Below, piece by piece: positions 58,865 to 64,000 of a stretch of DNA of 64,000 nt. Source of the DNA: Streptomyces sp. WZ.A104 (GTDB lineage Bacteria > Actinomycetota > Actinomycetes > Streptomycetales > Streptomycetaceae); contig NZ_NWVL01000030.1 of assembly GCF_002382885.1 (NCBI RefSeq), positions 27,208-91,207 of the forward strand. The letters run 5' to 3'. Under the pieces are notes generated by a model, which was not told the DNA's origin, did not search any database, and was given only the letters and a program-made list of their open reading frames with translations. Each line of letters opens with the position of its first letter. Within the stretch, counting starts at the first letter, position 1. The position numbers were made by a program, and so were the translations under genes.

Positions 58865-60481
58865 CTGACTGTCCACGCGCTCAACGAACTCCTGCTCGTC
58901 TGCTCGCTCGTCCTGCTCGTCGCCGTGGTGGCGGTACGGATCTCCTCGCGCAGCGGGCTGCCCAGTCTGCTGCTGTATCTCGGCATCGGGATCGCCCTGG
59001 GGCAGGACGGCATCTTCGACGTCAAGTTCGACAACGCCGAGCTGACACAGGTGATCGGCTATGCCGCGCTGGTCGTCATCCTGGCCGAGGGTGGACTCGG
59101 TGCGAAGTGGAAAGAGGTCCGCCCCGTCCTGCCCGCGGCCGCGGTGGTCTCCACCCTCGGCGTCGCCATCAGCGTGGCTGTCACCGCCTCCGCCGCGCAC
59201 TACCTCGTGGGTCTCGACTGGCGTCAGGCCCTGATCATCGGCGCGGTCGTCTCCTCGACCGACGCCGCGGCCGTCTTCTCCGTCCTGCGCAGAGTGCCGC
59301 TGCCGCCCCGGGTCACCGGTGTCCTGGAGGCCGAGTCCGGCTTCAACGACGCTCCCGTCGTCATCCTGGTCGTCGCGTTCTCCGCGGTCGGACCGGTCGA
59401 GCACTGGTACGTCCTGGTCGGAGAGATCGCCCTGGAGCTGGCCATCGGCGCCGCCATCGGCGTCACGGTGGGCTGGCTGGGGTCGCTCGGACTGCGGCAC
59501 GTGGCGCTGCCCGCCTCCGGCCTCTACCCGATCGCCGTGATGGCCATCGCCGTCTCCGCGTACGCCGCGGGCGCCATGGCCCACGGCAGCGGCTTCCTCG
59601 CCGTCTACCTGGCCGCGATGATCCTCGGCAACTCCAAGCTGCCGCACTGGCCCGCCACCCGCGGTTTCGCCGACGGGCTCGGCTGGCTGGCCCAGATCGG
59701 CATGTTCGTGCTGCTCGGCCTGCTGGTCACCCCGCACGACCTGGTCGACGACTTCTGGCCCGCCGTCGTCGTGGGCCTCGTGCTGACCATGGTGGCGCGG
59801 CCGCTGTCGGTGTTCCTGAGCCTCGCGCCGTTCCGGCTGCCGGCCCGCGAGAAGGCGCTCATGTCCTGGGCGGGGCTGCGCGGGGCGGTGCCCATCGTCC
59901 TGGCGACCATTCCGATGGTGTCCGGGGTGGAGGGCAGCACCCGGATCTTCAACATCGTCTTCGTCCTGGTCATCGTCTACACCCTGGTACAGGGCCCGAC
60001 GCTGCCCTGGGTCGCGGCCAAACTGAAGATCGCCGACGCCCAGGCCGAGCCCGACGACCTGGGCGTCGAGTCCGCCCCGCTGGAGCGGCTGCGCGGGCAT
60101 CTGCTGTCGGTCGCCGTCCCTCCGCAGTCGAAGATGCACGGCGTCGAGGTCGGCGAGCTGCGGCTCCCGGCGGGCGCGGCCGTCACCCTGGTGGTCCGGG
60201 ACGGCAAGAGCTTTGTCCCCACACCGACGACCGTCCTTCGACGCGGGGACGAACTGCTGGTGGTGGCCACCGACCCGGTGCGCGACACGACGGAGGCCCG
60301 ACTGCGCGCGGTCGGCGAGGGCGGCAAGCTGGCGGGCTGGCTGGGCACGGGCGGAGCGGGCAGCTCCGGTACGTCGCGGGCGTCGGCCGCTCCGGGCCCC
60401 CAGGGCGAATCCGGCATCCCCCAGGCGATGAAGCTGACCAAGAAGCTCGGCGGCGGCAGCGATACGAAGACACGCCCCTGA
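58865..60481 (+). CDS. Potassium/proton antiporter, CPA1 family with C-terminal TrkA-C domain
   Basis: 538 residues. Twelve or so helices of the NhaP2/CvrA type, with the ion-binding SSTDAAAVFSVLRR and ESGFNDAPVVILV segments and HGSGFLAVYLAAMILGN. A C-terminal TrkA-C regulatory domain spans about 410-480 (VEVGELRLPAGAAVTLVVRD). The helix 1 sequence begins at a CTG (58865) preceded by GGAAGGAACGGACC. A later in-frame GTG at 58925 would cut into helix 1, so the rare CTG start is preferred. Exports K+ in exchange for H+. Confidence 0.82.
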   Translation: MTVHALNELLLVCSLVLLVAVVAVRISSRSGLPSLLLYLGIGIALGQDGIFDVKFDNAELTQVIGYAALVVILAEGGLGAKWKEVRPVLPAAAVVSTLGVAISVAVTASAAHYLVGLDWRQALIIGAVVSSTDAAAVFSVLRRVPLPPRVTGVLEAESGFNDAPVVILVVAFSAVGPVEHWYVLVGEIALELAIGAAIGVTVGWLGSLGLRHVALPASGLYPIAVMAIAVSAYAAGAMAHGSGFLAVYLAAMILGNSKLPHWPATRGFADGLGWLAQIGMFVLLGLLVTPHDLVDDFWPAVVVGLVLTMVARPLSVFLSLAPFRLPAREKALMSWAGLRGAVPIVLATIPMVSGVEGSTRIFNIVFVLVIVYTLVQGPTLPWVAAKLKIADAQAEPDDLGVESAPLERLRGHLLSVAVPPQSKMHGVEVGELRLPAGAAVTLVVRDGKSFVPTPTTVLRRGDELLVVATDPVRDTTEARLRAVGEGGKLAGWLGTGGAGSSGTSRASAAPGPQGESGIPQAMKLTKKLGGGSDTKTRP

Positions 60482-60842
60482 GTCACGGACGGCGCGAACC
60501 ATAGGGTGACACCGCAGGTGATTCACTGCGGACGCGTCGCAGATCACAGGCCGATACCGTAGCCCTGGACGCAATCACAGGCGCACAAGGTTTCCTGCCT
60601 GTACCATAAAGGCAAGCATGATCGACCAACCCTGATCGACCAACTCTGTCTGAAGCAGAGCTGGCGCGACCGTATGGCGGTCGTGGTGTCTCTTGGCCCG
60701 GCGCTTCTCCGCCGATGGCAGCGAGCCGCCCGGCATCTACCGCAGTTCCGCGCGAAGAGGACAGCTCTCGGCCGCTTCCGTCCGGCCCGCCCCACAAGGG
60801 CGCCGGGAAGCAGGGCTACCAGGCGGCAGAAAGGCAAGGACC
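60482..60842. other. 361-bp leader region upstream of the MFS gene
   Basis: It contains a 12-bp direct repeat TGATCGACCAAC (60619-60630 and 60633-60644), a CTCTG/CAGAG hairpin next to it and a CGACCG/CGGTCG hairpin near 60668-60684. A frame in phase with the MFS gene is open from 60693. I see no separate gene in it. It may be a structured 5' leader. Confidence 0.45.
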
Positions 60843-62123
60843 GTGGCACCCACGGTCTCCGACCGCCCCGGATACGGGCAACTGCTGCGCACCCCCGGTG
60901 CGTGGACCTTCCTCCTCCCGGGCTTCGCCGCACGGCAGCCCTTCGCGATGCTCACCATCAGCATCGTGCTTCTCGTGCAGCACACCACCGGCTCCTACGG
61001 CAGCGCGGGCGCCGTGGCGGCCGTCTCCGGCGTCTCCATGGCGCTGTTCGCCCCGCAGAGCGGCAAGCTCGCCGACCGTTTCGGCCAGCGCTCCGTGCTG
61101 CTGCCCGGGGTCCTCCTCCACGCCGTCTCCGTGAGCACCCTGACCGTGCTGGCGCTGGCGGACGCCCCCCTGTGGGCACTGTTCGCCGCCGCCGTGCCGA
61201 CGGGTGCCTCGATCCCGCAGATCGGCCCGATGGTTCGGGCCCGCTGGGCGGCGATGCTGGGCGCGACCCCCGACCGCCCCGCTTCTCCCCTGATGTCCAC
61301 CGCGGCCGCGTTCGAGTCGGTGACGGACGAGTTCACGTTCGTCCTGGGCCCGGTCATCGCCACCGCGCTGTGCACCGGCGTGCACCCCGCCGCGGGCCTG
61401 GTCACCGAGGCGGCCCTCACCCTGATCGGCGGCCTGCTCTTCGCCGCTCAGCGGGCCACCCAGCCCGCACCCCGCGCCGCCGCGACCGCGGCCGAACCGC
61501 ACGCCTCGGCACTCTCCGTACCGGGCGTGCGCGTCCTGGCGATCTCCTTCCTGGGCATCGGCGCGGTCTTCGGCGGGATGCAGGTCTCCCTGACCGCATT
61601 CTCCGAGGAGATCGGCCACCCCGGGGTGAACGGCCTGCTCTACGGGATCTTCGCGGCGGGCAACATGCTGGCCGGCATCGCCTGCGGCGCGATCGCCTGG
61701 AAGAGCAGCCCGCGCCGCCGGCTGATCATCGGGTACGTGGCACTCACCCTGACCGCGTCCGGCCTGTGGGCCGTGCACTCGGTGCCGCTGCTGGCCGGGC
61801 TCGGCCTGCTGGTGGGCCTGTGCATCGCTCCGGCGCTGATCAGCGGCTACACCCTCGTCGAGGCGCTGGTTCCCGCCACCGCCCGCACGGAGGCCTTCAC
61901 CTGGCTGACGGGCGCTGTGGCGCTCGGCCAGGCGGCGGCCGTGACCGTGGCCGGACAGCTCGCCGACGGCCACGGCGCGAGCACCGGATTCCTGGTGCCG
62001 CTGGCCGGTACCGCACTCGCCCTGATGACGCTGCTGGCCCTGCGCTCGCGGCTGACACCGAGGTCCCCGGGACGCACCGTGGCACGTGGGATCGGTCACC
62101 GCGAGCCCGTCACAGTGGACTGA
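60843..62123 (+). CDS. MFS transporter
   Basis: 426 residues with about twelve hydrophobic helices. The loop 2-3 motif reads GKLADRFGQRSVLL, a standard MFS motif A. Residues after 190 contain an Ala/Pro-rich central loop, and the C-terminal half begins VRVLAISFLGIGAVFGGMQV. Resembles DHA1-type or sugar-efflux-like exporters. GTG 60843 is chosen because it gives a short N-terminus before helix 1 (TPGAWTFLLPGFAARQPF); the frame is open 50 codons upstream. Confidence 0.82.
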   Translation: MAPTVSDRPGYGQLLRTPGAWTFLLPGFAARQPFAMLTISIVLLVQHTTGSYGSAGAVAAVSGVSMALFAPQSGKLADRFGQRSVLLPGVLLHAVSVSTLTVLALADAPLWALFAAAVPTGASIPQIGPMVRARWAAMLGATPDRPASPLMSTAAAFESVTDEFTFVLGPVIATALCTGVHPAAGLVTEAALTLIGGLLFAAQRATQPAPRAAATAAEPHASALSVPGVRVLAISFLGIGAVFGGMQVSLTAFSEEIGHPGVNGLLYGIFAAGNMLAGIACGAIAWKSSPRRRLIIGYVALTLTASGLWAVHSVPLLAGLGLLVGLCIAPALISGYTLVEALVPATARTEAFTWLTGAVALGQAAAVTVAGQLADGHGASTGFLVPLAGTALALMTLLALRSRLTPRSPGRTVARGIGHREPVTVD

Positions 62124-62153
62124 TTCAAAGGAATACGTCAGTATGGAGCGTCG

Positions 62154-62180
62154 TTAGCACTCATTGAGTGAGAGTGCCAG
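62154..62180. promoter_or_regulatory. CIRCE element (HrcA operator) upstream of the zinc-ribbon gene
   Basis: TTAGCACTC-N9-GAGTGCCAG. The left arm is the exact CIRCE consensus, the spacer is exactly 9 bp and seven of the nine right-arm bases match (a GAGTGCC variant with dyad symmetry in CACTC/GAGTG). It ends 9 bp before the GTG of the FmdB/Ruc-like gene, where HrcA binding would block transcription. Confidence 0.85.
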
Positions 62181-62189
62181 GAGGAGCAA

Positions 62190-62528
62190 GTGCCGACCTA
62201 TCAGTACCAGTGCACCGAGTGCGGCGAGGGCCTTGAGGCGGTGCAGAAGTTCACCGATGACGCCCTGACCGTATGCCCGAGCTGCGACGGACGCCTGAAG
62301 AAGGTGTTCTCTGCGGTCGGCATCGTCTTCAAGGGTTCCGGTTTCTACCGGAACGACAGCCGCGGCTCGTCGTCGAGCAGCACACCGGCGTCGTCGTCCT
62401 CGAAGCCGTCCGACTCCGCTTCGTCCGCGAAGTCGGGTTCGGAGACCAAGGCGAGCGCTTCGTCGTCGCCCTCCTCCTCGTCGTCGGCCTCCGCGTCGGC
62501 CTCGTCGAGCGGTACGTCGGCCGCCTGA
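62190..62528 (+). CDS. FmdB-family zinc-ribbon protein, Ruc (redox-regulated chaperone)-like
   Basis: 112 residues. Residues 1-45 are the zinc ribbon with CxxC pairs CTECG and CPSCDG (PTYQYQCTECGEGLEAVQKF), then KKVFSAVGIVFKGSGFYRND. The remaining 60 residues are a disordered Ser/Ala-rich tail. In M. tuberculosis the homologue Rv0991c (Ruc) is an HrcA-controlled, oxidation-activated chaperone encoded beside the same folate cyclo-ligase and galU neighbourhood. The CIRCE site here supports the same role. GTG 62190 with AGGAGGAG upstream. Confidence 0.85.
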   Translation: MPTYQYQCTECGEGLEAVQKFTDDALTVCPSCDGRLKKVFSAVGIVFKGSGFYRNDSRGSSSSSTPASSSSKPSDSASSAKSGSETKASASSSPSSSSSASASASSSGTSAA

Positions 62529-62556
62529 GCCCACGTACGCCCCACACACGCTTCAC

Positions 62557-62587
62557 CGGACCCCGCCGATCCACTCGGCGGGGTCCG
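62557..62587 (+). terminator. 13-bp hairpin terminator after the zinc-ribbon gene
   Basis: CGGACCCCGCCGA (62557-62569) pairs perfectly with its complement (62575-62587) around a 5-nt loop. AGCGTTTT follows, giving a short T-tract. Confidence 0.9.
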
Positions 62588-62642
62588 AGCGTTTTCCCCG
62601 GGCGGAACTTCCCCGCACACGGCACCCGGATACGGTGACCGC

Positions 62643-63542
62643 ATGGTGAACGCACATACGGATACGAGCTCCGGTACGGACACGGGCACGGCGGGCGCGT
62701 CGGGTTCCGAGGCGGCCGCGGAGATCGGTGTCATCGGCGGCTCGGGCTTCTACTCCTTCATGGACGACGTCACCGAGGTCTCCGTGGACACCCCTTACGG
62801 GAAGCCCAGCGACTCGGTGTTCCTCGGCGAGATCGGCGGCCGCAGGGTGGCCTTCCTGCCCCGCCACGGACGCGGCCACCACCTGCCGCCGCACCGCATC
62901 AACTACCGGGCCAATCTCTGGGCCCTGCGTTCCGTCGGGGTCCGTCAGGTACTGGGACCGTGCGCGGTCGGCGGACTGCGGCCGGAGTTCGGGCCGGGCA
63001 CCCTTCTCGTCCCGGACCAGCTGGTGGACCGCACCAAGACCCGGGTGCAGACGTATTACGACGGTGAGACCCGGGCCGACGGGGCCGTGCCGAACGTCGT
63101 CCACCTGGGCTTCGCCGACCCCTACTGCCCCGAGGGCCGCAAGGCCGCGCTCGCCGCGGCGCGCGGACACGGCTGGGACCCGGTGGACGGCGGCACCCTG
63201 GTGGTCGTCGAAGGCCCCCGCTTCTCGACCCGCGCGGAATCGCGCTGGCACGCGGCGATGGGCTGGTCGGTCGTGGGCATGACCGGGCACCCCGAAGCGG
63301 TACTCGCCCGCGAACTGGGCCTCTGCTACACGACGATGACCCTGGTCACCGACCTGGACGCGGGAGCCGAAGCCGGTGAGGGCGTCTCGCACGAGGAGGT
63401 CCTCCGGGTATTCGCGGCCAATGTGGACCGGCTGCGCACGGTGCTGTTCGACGCGGTGGCCGGGCTGCCGAAGACGGAGATCCGCAACTGCACCTGCGCC
63501 CACGCGCTGGACGGGATCGACACGGGCATCGCGCTTCCCTGA
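62643..63542 (+). CDS. mtnP: S-methyl-5'-thioadenosine phosphorylase (or MTI phosphorylase)
   Basis: 299 residues, PNP/MTAP superfamily. EIGVIGGSGFYSFMDDVTEV, VAFLPRHGRGHHLPPHRINY, YRANLWALRSVGVRQVLGPC and VVEGPRFSTRAESRW are diagnostic; MTGHPEAVLARELGLCYTTM and LVTDLDAG complete the purine site. Phosphorolyses methylthioadenosine in methionine salvage. A 25-residue Thr/Ser/Gly-rich head precedes the domain. ATG 62643, the first ATG in frame after the terminator. Confidence 0.92.
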   Translation: MVNAHTDTSSGTDTGTAGASGSEAAAEIGVIGGSGFYSFMDDVTEVSVDTPYGKPSDSVFLGEIGGRRVAFLPRHGRGHHLPPHRINYRANLWALRSVGVRQVLGPCAVGGLRPEFGPGTLLVPDQLVDRTKTRVQTYYDGETRADGAVPNVVHLGFADPYCPEGRKAALAAARGHGWDPVDGGTLVVVEGPRFSTRAESRWHAAMGWSVVGMTGHPEAVLARELGLCYTTMTLVTDLDAGAEAGEGVSHEEVLRVFAANVDRLRTVLFDAVAGLPKTEIRNCTCAHALDGIDTGIALP

Positions 63543-63616
63543 CAGGTGACGGAGTTATCCACAGTGCGGGCGCTGTCCACAGGGGTCAGCGGGATCTGCG
63601 CGGACGGGGGAAAGTG

Positions 63617-63657
63617 AGGGGAGCTCGGCCGGATCACCCGGGCCGGACTCCCCTTTT
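63617..63657 (+). terminator. Hairpin with T-tract after mtnP
   Basis: AGGGGAG (63617-63623) pairs with CTCCCCT (63648-63654). Inner GGCC/GGCC arms extend the stem, and TTTTCC follows directly. Confidence 0.65.
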
Positions 63658-63692
63658 CCTTTGCGTTCGTTCGCCCGATTCCAGGTGGTGCC

Positions 63693-64000
63693 ATGTCCAC
63701 GCCCACGTCCGCGTCCCTGCCTGCGTCCGCGTCCATCACGTCCAGGCCCGCGCCTACGTCCACGCCCATGCCCACATGCACGTCCACGCACTCCGGACAC
63801 CACAACCACACCCACACTCACACCCCCACAGGCCGGGTGAAACCGCCGCCCGGGCCCCCGGCACCGGTGCCCGCCCCCTGCCGGGTGGGGCCGTTCGCTC
63901 CGCTGCGTGTGCGGGGCGGCGGTGCGGACCGGCTGCGGCGCATGCTGCGCAGGCAGCGACGGGCGGCGGCCGCGGGGCTCGCCCTGGCGGGTGCCGCGCT
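63693..64000 (+). CDS. Probable SAF-domain (CpaB/RcpC-like) protein, N-terminal part only
   Basis: From ATG 63693 the frame is open to the window end (102 codons). The N-terminus is Ser/Thr/Pro-rich with a His-rich stretch (SGHHNHTHTHTPTG) and a Pro-rich spacer. Then come RLRRMLRRQRRAAAAGLALA, a basic patch leading into a hydrophobic helix. In many Streptomyces a SAF-domain membrane protein with this type of head follows the zinc-ribbon/mtnP genes. The SAF domain itself would lie beyond the window, so the identity is inferred from position and head sequence. Confidence 0.5.
   Translation, partial: MSTPTSASLPASASITSRPAPTSTPMPTCTSTHSGHHNHTHTHTPTGRVKPPPGPPAPVPAPCRVGPFAPLRVRGGGADRLRRMLRRQRRAAAAGLALAGAA

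Overview
The window is a 64 kb piece of a Streptomyces (or very closely related actinomycete) chromosome. The DNA is very GC-rich with GC-biased third positions. GTG and TTG starts are common and many neighbouring genes overlap by 4 bp. Lineage-typical genes are present: an SsgA-like sporulation protein, a WhiJ-type regulator with a DUF397 partner and an orphan anti-sigma-type ATPase, a tricorn protease homologue and a SepX/GlpR-type divisome protein. I see no prophage, insertion sequence, CRISPR array or PKS/NRPS cluster.

Layout, left half. 1-5.2 kb: edge of an unidentified gene, a penicillin-binding protein, a secreted I36-type inhibitor, an HTH regulator, a YbaK-type deacylase and an EamA transporter. 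5.2-8.2 kb: the WhiJ/DUF397/ATPase triad and an HTH protein with a zinc-knuckle tail. 8.3-10.8 kb: a compact minus-strand cassette of a HemB-like protein without its Schiff-base lysines, a SAM methyltransferase and a second-copy-type HemC. 10.9-14.5 kb: an ATPase, a decayed toxin-antitoxin locus, an acetyltransferase, an SDR and a serine hydrolase. 14.6-17.2 kb: an ECF-type nickel/cobalt importer (cbiM-cbiQ-cbiO). 17.4-21 kb: SsgA-like protein, MMPL exporter and its TetR regulator with two clear palindromic operators. 21.1-25.6 kb: tricorn protease and a badly decayed GT39 mannosyltransferase. 26-30.5 kb: a BVMO / alpha-beta hydrolase / SDR operon divergent from a MerR regulator.

Right half. 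30.5-36 kb: exonuclease III, an acetyltransferase, a sigma factor fused to a ZAS-like motif, a membrane anchor and an extracellular CAP domain, an XRE regulator and a secreted S1 protease. 36.7-43 kb: an arsenic-resistance island (two ArsC-type reductases, thioredoxin reductase, two ArsR, ACR3 pump, ArsN-type acetyltransferase, flavin monooxygenase) with repeated palindromic operators. 43.2-48.6 kb: MarR/GbsR regulator with a divergent ABC exporter, a hydrolase and a PucR regulator. 49.5-62.5 kb: tRNA-Ala(CGC) and a conserved actinobacterial block (glpR, acetyltransferase, mog, moaC, glp, galU, then 5-FTHF cyclo-ligase, penicillin acylase, K+/H+ antiporter, MFS and a Ruc-like zinc-ribbon gene behind a CIRCE element). 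62.6-64 kb: MTA phosphorylase and the start of a probable SAF-domain protein.

Most interesting items: the HemB*/methyltransferase/HemC cassette, the CIRCE-controlled Ruc homologue, the sigma-ZAS-CAP fusion, and the operator-rich ars island.
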